A stretch of DNA of 64,000 bases from positions 496,001-560,000 of the forward strand of contig CAZVUO010000001.1 of NCBI GenBank assembly GCA_964630235.1. Direction: 5' to 3'. A program made the translations under genes and the position numbers. Under the pieces are notes generated by a model that saw only the letters and a list, made by a program, of their open reading frames with translations, made no database searches and was not told the DNA's origin. The first letter of the stretch is position 1. The number at the start of each line of letters is the position of its first letter. The stretch is from JBFLYH01 sp964630235. GTDB lineage: Bacteria > Oederibacteriota > JAAXVQ01 > JAUVAV01. This document shows positions 1 to 7,904 of this stretch, one piece after another.

Positions 1-398
1 ATTGTCTTCAGCGGCTTGAAAAGATAGGGATCGAGATCGAAAAAATTCTGGCTGAAGAAAAAAACAACCACGAAAAGAAAACACCCTCCGCACTTTTTAA
101 ATTGGATTTGGGTGGAGATAAAACCGAACTGTTTTCTTTATCCCAGGTGATTCACCGGATAAAAGAAGCAGGACGGAAAGGATTGGTGATCCAGCGGTAT
201 AAAGGACTGGGCGAAATGAATCCGGAGCAGTTGTGGGTTACGACCATGAACCCTGAAAATCGCCGCATTTTACAGGTCAAGATCGAGGATGCGGCGAAAG
301 CCGACGAGATTTTCACTATTTTAATGGGTGATCAGGTCGATCCCCGGCGCCGTTTTATTGAGCACCACGCTCCAGAAGTGAGGAATTTGGATATTTAG
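1..398 (+). CDS. gyrB: DNA gyrase subunit B, C-terminal fragment
   Basis: The reading frame is open from base 3 and the gene starts outside the window. About 131 C-terminal residues are present. GyrB is the ATPase/TOPRIM subunit of DNA gyrase, which introduces negative supercoils. The visible part matches the GyrB tail: a charged segment, then 'QRYKGLGEMNPEQLW', 'TTMNPENR' and 'LMGDQVDPRRRFIE', which form the conserved C-terminal part of the TOPRIM region. The TAG stop is at 396-398. It is followed 60 bases later by serS, so the two may be co-transcribed. ParE is the main alternative, but the 'LMG..V.PRR.FIE' ending is typical of GyrB. Confidence 0.95.
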   Translation, partial: CLQRLEKIGIEIEKILAEEKNNHEKKTPSALFKLDLGGDKTELFSLSQVIHRIKEAGRKGLVIQRYKGLGEMNPEQLWVTTMNPENRRILQVKIEDAAKADEIFTILMGDQVDPRRRFIEHHAPEVRNLDI

Positions 399-458
399 CG
401 CCATCGTTCCAGGATCATTTCCCAGGTCGAAAAAGACACCTAAGAAAGGGACCATTCG

Positions 459-1742
459 GTGCTAGACAGACGCTTTTTCAGGGATAATCCGGACCTTATT
501 CGTCAAATGCTCGCGGACCGGAATGTGAGCTTGGATCTGTCCGGGGTATTCGAGAAGGAAACAAAACGTCGCGAGATCATTGCTCTCGGTGAAAAATTGA
601 AGGCCCAACGAAATCAGGCTAGCGAGGCCATTGCACGAAAGAAAAAACAAGGCGAAAATGCCGACGCGGACATTGCCGCCATGCGCGAGGTAGGAGAAGA
701 GATCAAACGTCTTGACGCCCACCTACGGGAGTTGGACGAGACGATTGATGCGGACCTGCTGCAGATCCCGAATCTGCCGGACCCTTCGGTGCCACGCGGA
801 AAAGATGCCGCCGCGAACCAAGAGGTCAGGCGCTGGGGCGCGCCGCCTGCTTTCTCGTTTCAGCCCAAACCACACTGGGTGCTCGGCGAAACGCTGGGAA
901 TGCTGGACGAAGCACGGGCGGCGAAGATCAGTGGCGCTCGTTTTGTCGTTTACCGAGACCTTGGCGCCCGGTTGGAGCGCGCCCTGATCCAATTTATGCT
1001 GGAGACCCAACGCCAGGCGGGCTATGTGGAAATCATACCGCCTCTGCTCGTCAACCGGGCGGCAATGATCGGAACCGGGCAATTACCGAAACTTGAGAAC
1101 GACATGTTTCGGACGGCCGACGAAGAGATGTTTTTAATCCCAACCGCCGAAGTTCCCGTAACCAACTTGCATCGCGAAGAGATCATTTCCGCAGAGAAAC
1201 TGCCTATCCGATACGTTGCCTACACACCCTGCTTTAGAAGGGAAGCCGGGAGCTACGGCAAGGATACGAAAGGGATTGTTCGCCAGCACCAGTTTAATAA
1301 AGTTGAATTGGTGAAGATTACCCATCCGGAAACATCGTATCAAGAACTCGAAAACCTGGTGCAGGATGCCGAGCGTATCCTGCAGCTGCTGGAATTGCAT
1401 TATCGGGTCATGTTGCTCTCGACGGGCGATATGTCTTTTGCGAGTTCGAAAAGTTATGATTTGGAGGTCTGGCACGCGGGGGTGCAACGCTACTGGGAGG
1501 TTTCTTCCTGTTCGGTCTTCGAGGCGTTTCAAGCCCGCCGGATGAACCTGCGCTTTAAGGATCGAGACGGCAAAATCCACTATTGCCACACAATGAACGG
1601 TTCCGGGCTGGCGACTTCGCGGTTGTTACCAGCGATCATGGAAAACTACCAGACCGAAGAAGGCGGAATAACAATCCCCAAAGCACTCCAACCGTATTTG
1701 GAAAACAAAGGGTATATCACGCCTGCTGGCCAGATGGTGTGA
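459..1742 (+). CDS. serS: Seryl-tRNA synthetase
   Basis: Cytosolic class II aminoacyl-tRNA synthetase that charges tRNA-Ser with serine. The protein has 427 residues, the usual bacterial length. Residues about 1-110 form the N-terminal helical arm (long charged coiled coil) that grips the long variable arm of tRNA-Ser. The catalytic core carries motif 2 around 'PCFRREAGSYGKDTKG' and motif 3 'NGSGLATSRLLPAIMENYQ'. The chosen start is GTG at 459, preceded by 'aagaaaggg' at 442-450, and it begins with the typical 'MLDRRFFRDNPDLI'. A serine tRNA begins 49 bases after the stop and three more lie within 9.3 kb. No T-box leader is visible in the short upstream gap. Confidence 0.97.
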   Translation: MLDRRFFRDNPDLIRQMLADRNVSLDLSGVFEKETKRREIIALGEKLKAQRNQASEAIARKKKQGENADADIAAMREVGEEIKRLDAHLRELDETIDADLLQIPNLPDPSVPRGKDAAANQEVRRWGAPPAFSFQPKPHWVLGETLGMLDEARAAKISGARFVVYRDLGARLERALIQFMLETQRQAGYVEIIPPLLVNRAAMIGTGQLPKLENDMFRTADEEMFLIPTAEVPVTNLHREEIISAEKLPIRYVAYTPCFRREAGSYGKDTKGIVRQHQFNKVELVKITHPETSYQELENLVQDAERILQLLELHYRVMLLSTGDMSFASSKSYDLEVWHAGVQRYWEVSSCSVFEAFQARRMNLRFKDRDGKIHYCHTMNGSGLATSRLLPAIMENYQTEEGGITIPKALQPYLENKGYITPAGQMV

Positions 1743-1791
1743 TTTTGGTTGTTTTTTATTAATTTGAAATTTAAGATGCCTTCTGCCGGCC

Positions 1792-1878
1792 GGAGGGCTA
1801 GCATAACTGGTAATGCAGCAGACTTGAAATCTGCCGTCCTTTCTGGACTTGGGGGTTCGAGTCCCTCGCCCTCCGCCA
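1792..1878 (+). tRNA. tRNA-Ser(UGA)
   Basis: Full cloverleaf with a 7-bp acceptor stem (1792-1798 with 1868-1874), discriminator G and encoded CCA at 1876-1878. The D stem is 4 bp (1801-1804/1813-1816). The anticodon stem is 1818-1822/1830-1834 with loop CTTGAAA, giving anticodon TGA at 1825-1827. A long variable arm follows (about 1835-1850) and then the T arm. The long variable arm marks it as serine class. It lies 49 bases behind serS. Its 3' end is copied downstream in a tandem repeat. Confidence 0.95.
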
Positions 1879-2237
1879 AGAAGACGACGCAAGAAGGTTG
1901 GGATTTAGATCAGGTGTAATAAAGAGGGACTCGAAGCGAGCGAGCGCCGAGCGAAAAGCGAGGAAAAGCCCTCTGGGCGGCAGCGAGCGAGGTGAGGCTA
2001 CGCACCGAGCTCTGCGAGGGAAGCAGCCGAGTCCCTCGCCCTCCGCCAAGAAGACGACGCAAGAAGGTTGGGATTTAGATCANNNNNNNNNNNNNNNNNN
2101 NNNNNNNNNNNNNNNNNNNNNNNNNNNNNNNNNNNNNNNNNNNNNNNNNNNNNNNNNNNNNNNNNNNNNNNNNNNNNNNNNNGAGGCTACGCACCGAGCT
2201 CTGCGAGGGAAGCAGCCGAGTCCCTCGCCCTCCGCCA
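1858..2237 (+). repeat. Tandem repeat carrying copies of the tRNA-Ser(UGA) 3' end
   Basis: The last 21 bases of tRNA-Ser (1858-1878, T-arm strand, acceptor strand, CCA) recur at 2028-2048, exactly 170 bases later. The same downstream bases follow in both copies (1879-1912 matches 2049-2082). After a run of 100 N, a third copy of the unit end with the tRNA tail is seen at 2183-2237. The unit is therefore about 170 bp with at least two tRNA-tail copies beyond the gene. The true copy number is hidden by the assembly gap. Each unit also holds an antisense copy of part of the T arm (1924-1935). Confidence 0.85.
2083..2182. other. Assembly gap (100 N)
   Basis: Exactly 100 consecutive N, the conventional placeholder for a gap of unknown size. 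It falls inside the 170-bp tandem repeat, so it probably marks a collapsed or unresolved repeat array rather than unique missing sequence. Any reading frame crossing it is artificial. Confidence 0.98.
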
Positions 2238-2332
2238 GCTTGGCGCCAGGGGCGCCGGGTAGAGCAATTGAGCAATGGAAAATAGCGCAAACAGCAGAAC
2301 AGCTCAATCGCGTTCTACTTTTCAAACTCAAT
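2238..2332 (+). repeat. tRNA-linked hairpin/octamer element E1
   Basis: Directly after the last tRNA-tail copy there is a short hairpin (2239-2247 with 2251-2259, loop AGG), then an 8-bp-periodic stretch and an imperfect inverted copy of it. The 25 bases 2261-2285 are the exact reverse complement of 9934-9958 in element E3, which shows a dispersed repeat family. The right half of the palindrome is more degenerate here than in E2, E4, E5 and E6. Confidence 0.65.
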
Positions 2333-2522
2333 TTTCGCGAGTTTATTTACTTCTTATGTAGTTTAGGACCGGAAAGGATATTTATCACGAATTCTGGCGG
2401 CGCGATTCGTGGGACAAAAAGGCAATTTTGAATATTATAAATTTAACCCTTGATCTAACTAACGCCCGCAAGAGGAAGCCAAGCCCAAGAAGTAGAAACA
2501 AGTAGAGAGCATATCCAAAAAC
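2333..2522. other. AT-rich spacer, no gene seen
   Basis: This stretch lies between element E1 and the next tRNA. It is AT-rich and has no convincing reading frame, structured RNA or clear promoter hexamers. The promoter of tRNA-Ser(GCU) should lie here but could not be fixed by eye. Confidence 0.5.
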
Positions 2523-2615
2523 GGAGAGGTGGCCGAGTGGTCGAAGGCAGCTGCCTGCTAAGCAGTTGTACCCTCACAAGGGGTACCCAGGGTTCGAACC
2601 CCTGCCTCTCCGCCA
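2523..2615 (+). tRNA. tRNA-Ser(GCU)
   Basis: Class II tRNA with acceptor stem GGAGAGG (2523-2529) pairing with CCTCTCC (2605-2611), discriminator G and encoded CCA at 2613-2615. The D arm is 'GCCGAGTGGTCGAAGGC'. The anticodon stem-loop has loop CTGCTAA, giving anticodon GCT. A long variable arm ('ACCCTCACAAGGGGT') precedes the T arm with GTTCGAA. It reads AGC/AGU codons. Unlike most tRNAs in this cluster, no hairpin/octamer element follows it. Confidence 0.96.
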
Positions 2616-2784
2616 GCTTTACATTCATTCCTTCCAAACGAGACGTTCATCCATCATTACCATCACAGCATTTGTACCCCTCGTTCTTGTGCGACATCCG
2701 CATATTCATAACCAGCGTGAAAACGCGCCCGAGACGCATGGGCTGTATGATAGAACGCACATATTTACAGAAAAGCAGAGTGTC

Positions 2785-3264
2785 GTGAAAATCGGGGTTA
2801 TCGCAGATACGCACATCCCTGTTCGCGCCGGTTCGCTTCCTCCGGAAATATACGAGCTCTTCAAGGGAGTTGAGCGTATCCTGCACGCGGGAGATGTGGA
2901 AGAGCAAAGTGTTTTGGATGAATTGGAGGCGATCGCACCCGTGATGGCCGTGGCCGGCAATATGGATTCGCAGCTGCGGCAGCTTCCTTCCAAACGTGAA
3001 ATGCATCTCGGAAATCAAACCGTGGGCGTTATCCATGGCAGCGGAGCGCCCAGGAATTGCATTCGGGAGATTATCCGCCGCGAATTCAAGAGACCGAGCC
3101 TGATTGTCTATGGGCATACGCATCAGGCTTTTTGGGGGGAAGAAAACGGTATATGGTTCATGAATCCAGGGAGCCCTACGGACACGGTTTTCGCTCCCTA
3201 TCGGTCGGTCGGCATGCTGGAAATCAGCGGGGGCCCCCCCCGCGGGGAGATCATTCGGCTGTGA
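2785..3264 (+). CDS. YfcE/MJ0936-type metallophosphoesterase
   Basis: Small metal-dependent phosphodiesterase of the calcineurin-like superfamily, 159 residues, a usual length for the YfcE family. The metal-ligand motifs are in order: 'IADTH' near the start, 'HAGD', 'AGNMD', 'VIHGSG' and the final 'YGHTH'. The GTG at 2785 is chosen because it starts 'MKIGVIADTH', as in the family; anything longer would run back into the tRNA. No strong Shine-Dalgarno is visible. The substrate is unknown; family members hydrolyse phosphodiesters in vitro. It ends 26 bases before the histidine kinase gene and may share a transcript with it. Confidence 0.88.
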   Translation: MKIGVIADTHIPVRAGSLPPEIYELFKGVERILHAGDVEEQSVLDELEAIAPVMAVAGNMDSQLRQLPSKREMHLGNQTVGVIHGSGAPRNCIREIIRREFKRPSLIVYGHTHQAFWGEENGIWFMNPGSPTDTVFAPYRSVGMLEISGGPPRGEIIRL

Positions 3265-3290
3265 ACCAAGGGAGCGAAGAGAAAGGAAAA

Positions 3291-4724
3291 ATGACGGAGA
3301 GGCGAAAAAACGGCGCCCCGTTGCTTGCGAGCGGCGTTCGCATAAAAACGGGATTGCGTTTGAAGTTCGCCGCGGCCGCAGCCATCCTGGGAACGGGGTT
3401 ATGGTTGGTGTTTGTTTTAGCTAGACAGTTTTGGCCGGCGAACCCCGAACCGGTTCTGCGGGTGGTGAGTTTGATCGTGGTGCTTCTGATTTTTATCGGG
3501 TTGGGAGTGGGGTTGGCCTGGCATTTATCCCACACCACGGTGGAACCAATTCAACGCCTGGCAAGAGCGATGAAGCTGGTTACCGAAGAAGAAGATGAAT
3601 TTGATGTTTTCGGCCTGCCCACCGGGAGACGGTTCAGGAGGGTGAATGACTTCGCTCTGCAGATCGAGACCGGGGACGAGATCCAGCAGCTGGCGGAGGA
3701 ATTCCAGGCAATGATCAAGAAGCTGGAGAAGTCCTACGCCTACCTGGAAAAGCTCATTCAGGACAAAAACCGCCTGGCCGAAGATCTGCAGGAAATGAAC
3801 AGGCGCAACGAGGCGATCATACGGGAAAGAACGCGGGAAGTCGTCGAGAAAAATCTGCGGCTCTACGAGACGACCGAAGAGCTCCAGCTGCAGAAGGACG
3901 AGCTGATCATCAAAACCGAGCAGTTGGAAGAAACGTCAAGGATGAAGTCGGATTTTCTTGCCAGCATGTCCCATGAGCTGCGGACCCCGCTTAATTCCAT
4001 CATCGGTTTTGCGGAGGTCCTCAAACATCAAATGTTCGGCGAGCTGAACGAGAAGCAGTTCCGGTATATCTCCCATGTCTACGATGCCGGAAAGCATTTG
4101 CTGGACTTGATCAATAACATATTGGATATCTCGAAAGTCGAAGCTGGCAAGATGGAACTGCTGGTGGAACCCTATTCGCTCAACCGGTTGATCGACGAAG
4201 TCCATAACACCATCCGTACCCTGGCATATAAAAAGAACATCGAAGTTACCCTGCAACTCGGGCCAGACCTCGTTATGCAGGGAGACGCAGCCAAGTTCAA
4301 ACAGATACTATACAACCTGCTATCCAACGCCATCAAATTCACGGATGAGAAAGGCAGTATTTGGATTCGGACGGAAGAGGTCACGCCGGGCCGTTCCTTC
4401 CACGGTGGAACCGGATCCGAAGCGTTCTCGGTGGCGGAGCCGTCGGTTCTGTTGTCGTTTCAGGACACGGGGATAGGGATTCAGAAAGAAGAACTGAACA
4501 AACTCTTCATGGAATTCGAGCAGACCAGCAACAGCCGGAAAAGAGGCTACGAGGGGACGGGTTTGGGACTGGCCCTGACCCGCAAGCTGGTGCTTTTACA
4601 CGGAGGGCATATCTGGCTGACCAGCCAGCCGGGGAAGGGCACCAAAGTCGAGGTGGTGCTGCCACAAAAAGCACGCCCCGAAAAAAACGAAGAGGAGTTG
4701 GATTCATCCGCGCCATGCCGGTGA
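3291..4724 (+). CDS. Membrane-bound sensor histidine kinase
   Basis: Inner-membrane kinase of a two-component system, 477 residues. Two hydrophobic segments (about residues 25-48 and 57-80) enclose a very short loop, so there is almost no periplasmic sensor. A HAMP-like region, a long coiled coil (about 125-215) and a HisKA domain follow, with phosphoacceptor His228 in 'SMSHELRTPLN'. The HATPase domain has an N box 'NLLSNAIKF', G1 'DTGIGI', and 'GTGLGLALTRKL'. The start at 3291 is preceded by 'gaaagga'. Its 3' end overlaps the response regulator gene by 10 bases, which makes that protein its likely partner. The short loop suggests it senses within or near the membrane, or through the coiled coil. 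Confidence 0.93.
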   Translation: MTERRKNGAPLLASGVRIKTGLRLKFAAAAAILGTGLWLVFVLARQFWPANPEPVLRVVSLIVVLLIFIGLGVGLAWHLSHTTVEPIQRLARAMKLVTEEEDEFDVFGLPTGRRFRRVNDFALQIETGDEIQQLAEEFQAMIKKLEKSYAYLEKLIQDKNRLAEDLQEMNRRNEAIIRERTREVVEKNLRLYETTEELQLQKDELIIKTEQLEETSRMKSDFLASMSHELRTPLNSIIGFAEVLKHQMFGELNEKQFRYISHVYDAGKHLLDLINNILDISKVEAGKMELLVEPYSLNRLIDEVHNTIRTLAYKKNIEVTLQLGPDLVMQGDAAKFKQILYNLLSNAIKFTDEKGSIWIRTEEVTPGRSFHGGTGSEAFSVAEPSVLLSFQDTGIGIQKEELNKLFMEFEQTSNSRKRGYEGTGLGLALTRKLVLLHGGHIWLTSQPGKGTKVEVVLPQKARPEKNEEELDSSAPCR

Positions 4725-5083
4725 TTCTCGTGGTTGAAGACAATCCGGTCAATTTAGAGCTGTTGCGGGATTTGCTTACCGCGGCCGGGCACACGGTCGA
4801 GGAGGCCGAAGATGCACAGTCCTGCTGGGCCCGTTTGCGCGCGCGGCGGCCGGCGTTGATCCTGATGGATATCCAGTTGCCGGAGACCGACGGGTACACC
4901 CTCGTCCGGCAGATCAAGCAGGACGCGGCGTTTCGGGATATTCCGGTTGTTGCGGTGACGGCCTATGCCATGCGGGGAGACCAGGAAAAAGCGCTTGCGG
5001 CCGGATGCGCGGCGGTGATGACCAAGCCCATTCACGCCATGGAATTCGTCAAGATGATCAGCCGTTATTTGCCCGCGTCCTGA
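4715..5083 (+). CDS. Single-domain response regulator (DivK/CheY-like)
   Basis: Receiver domain only, 122 residues, with no DNA-binding output. The acidic pocket is E8/D9, the phosphoacceptor is D52 in 'LILMDIQLP', the switch residue is T82 and the conserved lysine is K104 in 'TKPI'. The ATG at 4715 follows 'agaggag' and lies inside the kinase gene's last codons, which implies translational coupling. The partner kinase is almost certainly the upstream one. Output must be by protein-protein contact, as in DivK or CheY. The stop codon abuts the convergent folate gene with no spacer. Confidence 0.92.
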   Translation: MPVILVVEDNPVNLELLRDLLTAAGHTVEEAEDAQSCWARLRARRPALILMDIQLPETDGYTLVRQIKQDAAFRDIPVVAVTAYAMRGDQEKALAAGCAAVMTKPIHAMEFVKMISRYLPAS

Positions 5084-5647
5084 TCAGACAGCGGTCAAAG
5101 GGAGAAAACGTTTTTCCGTCACGATGCAATCGACCGGAGTGTCCCAGGCGCTGGTTGGCAGCACCCCGGTGAGTTGGGCCTCAAAGGCCAGCCCCATTCG
5201 AAAAGCGCGGCACGATCCCAGAAAACGGTCGTAATATCCCTTTCCGAATCCCAGCCGAAAGCCGCGTTCATCAAATCCCACCCCCGGAACCAGCACCAGA
5301 TCAATCAGTTCTTGGGCCACCGGCCGTGTCCGCGGGGGTTCGAGCGGCCCGCGGGAGCGCCAGCGCATCTCATCCATTCGGGATAGTCTGTGAAAGGTCA
5401 GGGTGTGATTGTGCTGGTCCACGGCCGGCGCCACGATCTGTTTCCCCCGTTGCCAGGCCTGACGGAGCAGAGGGCGGGTTTGGACCTCGTCCGGAAGGGA
5501 GATGTAGGCGCCGACCGTACGGGCCTGTTGCCAAACCGGATGGGATACAACCCGGCGGTGGATGAAAGAGGAGAAGGATGCGCGCTCGAAGGCGGAGAGG
5601 GCCCCGCGGGCGGCCAAAAAAAGTTTCCGCCATTCGGGTTTTTCCAC
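5084..5647 (-). CDS. 5-formyltetrahydrofolate cyclo-ligase
   Basis: ATP-dependent enzyme (EC 6.3.3.2) that converts 5-formyl-THF to 5,10-methenyl-THF in cytosolic one-carbon metabolism. The protein has 187 residues, the normal size. Diagnostic motifs are 'VPGVGFDERGFRLGFG' followed by 'KGYYDRF' near the C-terminus, and an N-terminal basic helix 'EKPEWRKLFLAARGAL'. The GTG at 5647 is chosen because it has GGAGGG at the right distance inside the end of the preceding gene and begins just 2 bases after that gene's stop. It is the last gene of the fixC-fixX-flavoprotein operon. No functional link with those genes is evident. Confidence 0.93.
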   Translation of the reverse strand: MEKPEWRKLFLAARGALSAFERASFSSFIHRRVVSHPVWQQARTVGAYISLPDEVQTRPLLRQAWQRGKQIVAPAVDQHNHTLTFHRLSRMDEMRWRSRGPLEPPRTRPVAQELIDLVLVPGVGFDERGFRLGFGKGYYDRFLGSCRAFRMGLAFEAQLTGVLPTSAWDTPVDCIVTEKRFLPLTAV

Positions 5648-5649
5648 GG

Positions 5650-6204
5650 TTAGCCCTCCAGGCTGCGGATGGCGAGCAAACGGCTTTTGGCCGCGGCGCG
5701 GGCGAGTTTGGAACGGGCCCGTTTGCGCTCCATTCCCGGAACCAGCAGCTCCCCGGCGATGCGGCAGCCGATGGTATTGAAAAAGGACTTGGCTTCCCGG
5801 CGCAGAACCGAAAATTCGGACAAACGATTGCTGCCGCAAGTGGAAAGCAGGAACCCGGGCCGCCGCGGCCTGCGTTGCCAGTAAGGGTCGTTCCACAGGG
5901 GGTGGCAGCGGTCAATGACGGTTTTCGTTTGGCCGGGAAAGCCATAGAAATAGACCGGGGCAGCGAGCACGACCGCCTGAGCCCGATCCAGCCAGTGGAT
6001 CAATTTTAGCATATCGTCGCGGTAGCGGCAAACTGCCTTTCGCTGGCAGGAACCGCAACCCTGGCAGGGGTGCACGCGCAGGAGGGAAAGGTTGAAGGCG
6101 CGGACGCGCCAACCGCGGGCGCCGCGGCAGAAGGCGCCGAGCAAACGGGCGCAAGCGCCTTGGGGACGAGGGCTTCCCAGCAGGGCGACCAGCAGAGGAG
6201 GCAT
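5650..6204 (-). CDS. Flavodoxin-like NAD(P)H-dependent FMN reductase / iron-sulfur flavoprotein type
   Basis: Protein of 184 residues with the NADPH-dependent FMN reductase fold. It starts 'LVALLGSPRPQGACARLL', the FMN phosphate-binding loop, and has 'APVYFYGFPGQTKTVIDRC', the typical flavin-contact segment. A cysteine cluster 'CQGCGSCQRKAVC' sits at about residues 47-59, as in iron-sulfur flavoproteins that bind a [4Fe-4S] cluster. Its role is electron transfer or quinone/flavin reduction in the cytoplasm; the substrate is not evident. It lies 8 bases downstream of the fixX-like gene, so it may exchange electrons with that ferredoxin (inference). Confidence 0.8.
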   Translation of the reverse strand: MPPLLVALLGSPRPQGACARLLGAFCRGARGWRVRAFNLSLLRVHPCQGCGSCQRKAVCRYRDDMLKLIHWLDRAQAVVLAAPVYFYGFPGQTKTVIDRCHPLWNDPYWQRRPRRPGFLLSTCGSNRLSEFSVLRREAKSFFNTIGCRIAGELLVPGMERKRARSKLARAAAKSRLLAIRSLEG

Positions 6205-6212
6205 GGGCCGGC

Positions 6213-6491
6213 CTAGCCGAACTTGTACTTGACGCCGAACCCGCCGCGGGGATATTTCCAGTTAATGTTGCCATAGGGGCAGATAATGCGGCAGGTTCCG
6301 CATTCCAGACAACCCTCGTAGGAGACCAAGATCTCGTTTTTCTCGTGCTCGTGTTCCCAGCAATCCGCCGGGCATCCGACGATGCAGGGCTTGTCCGTGC
6401 AGGTGCGGCAGACAGCTTGGTCCTTGACGGAAAGGTGGGTTTCCGTGTCCGCTTGAAAGGTAACCAGAAACAGCTTGTCCTCAAGTTTCAT
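6213..6491 (-). CDS. fixX: FixX-like ferredoxin
   Basis: Small Fe-S protein of 92 residues that partners ETF:quinone oxidoreductases of the FixC type. Cysteines at positions 28, 31, 36 and 40 and again at 61, 64, 67 and 71 ('CLECGTCRIICP') give two ferredoxin-like motifs; the second surely binds [4Fe-4S]. The ending 'GNINWKYPRGGFGV' matches FixX proteins. Its ATG overlaps the fixC stop by 4 bases (ATGA), so translation is coupled. The FixA/FixB electron-transfer flavoprotein subunits are not in this window. Confidence 0.92.
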   Translation of the reverse strand: MKLEDKLFLVTFQADTETHLSVKDQAVCRTCTDKPCIVGCPADCWEHEHEKNEILVSYEGCLECGTCRIICPYGNINWKYPRGGFGVKYKFG

Positions 6492-7786
6492 ATGGCGCTC
6501 ATTCCTCCCTGCAGGGCATCCAGCATGAGCCCGGCCAGTCCGCGCCGCTTGCGCGCCATCCGAAGGATCTCGGCCTGCATTTGGCGCTTACTCTTGCCGT
6601 CCACCGTAAAGACGGCCGCGGCCGCGTCGTTGATCAAGTCCGGGTAAACCGAGAAGAGCTGGGGATTGGTTTCCAGGAAATGGCTGAAGTTCCTGTATTT
6701 TTTAAGGTCCTTCATCACAAAACTGGCTTCCAGGCTTTGGCGGTAGCTGGCCAGAGCAGTTGCCGAGAAATCGTTCTTGGCCTTGGCCTGGATAATGGCC
6801 TCGGCGGCGAGCAAACCGGACTTCACGGCGAGGTTGGAACCCTCGCGGTGGAGGCTGTCCACCAGCATGGCGGCATCGCCAACCGCCACCCAGCCGTTCC
6901 CGTGAACCTGGGGAACGGCGCGGTAACCGCCCTCGGGGATCAGGTGGGCGAGATATTCTTCGGTCTTGCCGCCGGCCAGCAGCGGACGGATACTGGGATG
7001 GTTCTTCAGATTTTCGATCAGGTCGTTCGGGTCCAGCTTCAGACGAGCCAGCTCGGAAACCAGTACGCCCACACCCAGGGAAATGCTGTCCCGGTTAGCA
7101 TACAGGAAACCGATGCCAACCGCGCCCTGGGTCAAGGTTCCAAACAACTCGATGGACACGCCTTGCCCGGATTCCACGTTGAAACGGTCCTCGATCTTTT
7201 CGGCGGGAAGCGAGATGACCTCCTTGACCGCGGTGGCCACCTGGTTCGGCTTGATCTCGGCATGAACGCCCAGGTCGCGGAGCAGCAGAGAGTTGACGCC
7301 GTCGGCAATGACCACGACGTTGGCCTTGAGATCCCCGTCCTCCAAGCCGGTGTGCACGCCGATCACGCGGCCGTTCTCGACCAGCAGGGACTCTACCGTG
7401 GCTTCGGTCAGGAGCATCGCGCCGGCGGCCTCGGCCTGCTCGGCCAGCCAGCGGTCGAAACGCGCCCTGAACACGGTCCAACAATTCGGTTGGTCCCCGG
7501 CGAAACGCTGGCTGCGCACGTCCACGCCAACATGCCCCTGCGACCCGAGCATCCAATAGCGCTGTTCGACGATCGCGCGTTCCACGGGCGCCGACTTCCA
7601 AAAATCCGGCAGGACGGTTTCCAGCGGGTGGCGGTAGAAAATACCGCCCATCACGTTTTTGGATCCGGCAAAAACGCCACGCTCCAGTACCGCGACCTGC
7701 AACCCCGCCTGAGCCAGACGGAGGGCGGCAGCCAGCCCCGAAGGACCGGCCCCCACGACAATCACATCGAATTGGTCATCTGCCAT
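6488..7786 (-). CDS. fixC: FixC-type electron-transfer flavoprotein:quinone oxidoreductase
   Basis: FAD-containing oxidoreductase of 432 residues, the usual FixC size. The N-terminal Rossmann motif is 'VIVVGAGPSGLAAALRLA' and the later FAD contact is 'VGDAAMLVD'. With FixX it passes electrons from an ETF to quinone, or bifurcates them in FixABCX systems. The ATG at 7786 is chosen because GGAGG precedes it by 5 bases; an in-frame TTG four codons upstream is less likely. It heads an operon with fixX, the flavoprotein and the cyclo-ligase. Geranylgeranyl reductases share the fold, but the coupled fixX gene argues for FixC. Confidence 0.92.
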   Translation of the reverse strand: MADDQFDVIVVGAGPSGLAAALRLAQAGLQVAVLERGVFAGSKNVMGGIFYRHPLETVLPDFWKSAPVERAIVEQRYWMLGSQGHVGVDVRSQRFAGDQPNCWTVFRARFDRWLAEQAEAAGAMLLTEATVESLLVENGRVIGVHTGLEDGDLKANVVVIADGVNSLLLRDLGVHAEIKPNQVATAVKEVISLPAEKIEDRFNVESGQGVSIELFGTLTQGAVGIGFLYANRDSISLGVGVLVSELARLKLDPNDLIENLKNHPSIRPLLAGGKTEEYLAHLIPEGGYRAVPQVHGNGWVAVGDAAMLVDSLHREGSNLAVKSGLLAAEAIIQAKAKNDFSATALASYRQSLEASFVMKDLKKYRNFSHFLETNPQLFSVYPDLINDAAAAVFTVDGKSKRQMQAEILRMARKRRGLAGLMLDALQGGMSAI

Positions 7787-7904
7787 AAGTTCCTCCAAAC
7801 GCCGTTAAGGCCGACAATAGGGCCACATCATAAGCCAGAGGACGGAAGCAGTCAAGACTCAAGGCAAGCGCGGAAGATCGGAAAAGGAAGACGCGGGAAG
7901 AAAA

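Noticed and set aside
399..458. T-box riboswitch before serS
   Set aside because: Only 60 bases separate gyrB from serS and no stem I or T-box sequence is visible.
1792..1878. Selenocysteine tRNA
   Set aside because: The anticodon is TGA, not TCA, and the acceptor stem has 7 pairs, so this is a normal serine tRNA.
1898..2431. Open frame of 177 codons crossing the N run
   Set aside because: It spans the assembly gap and repeat DNA, so the translation is artificial.
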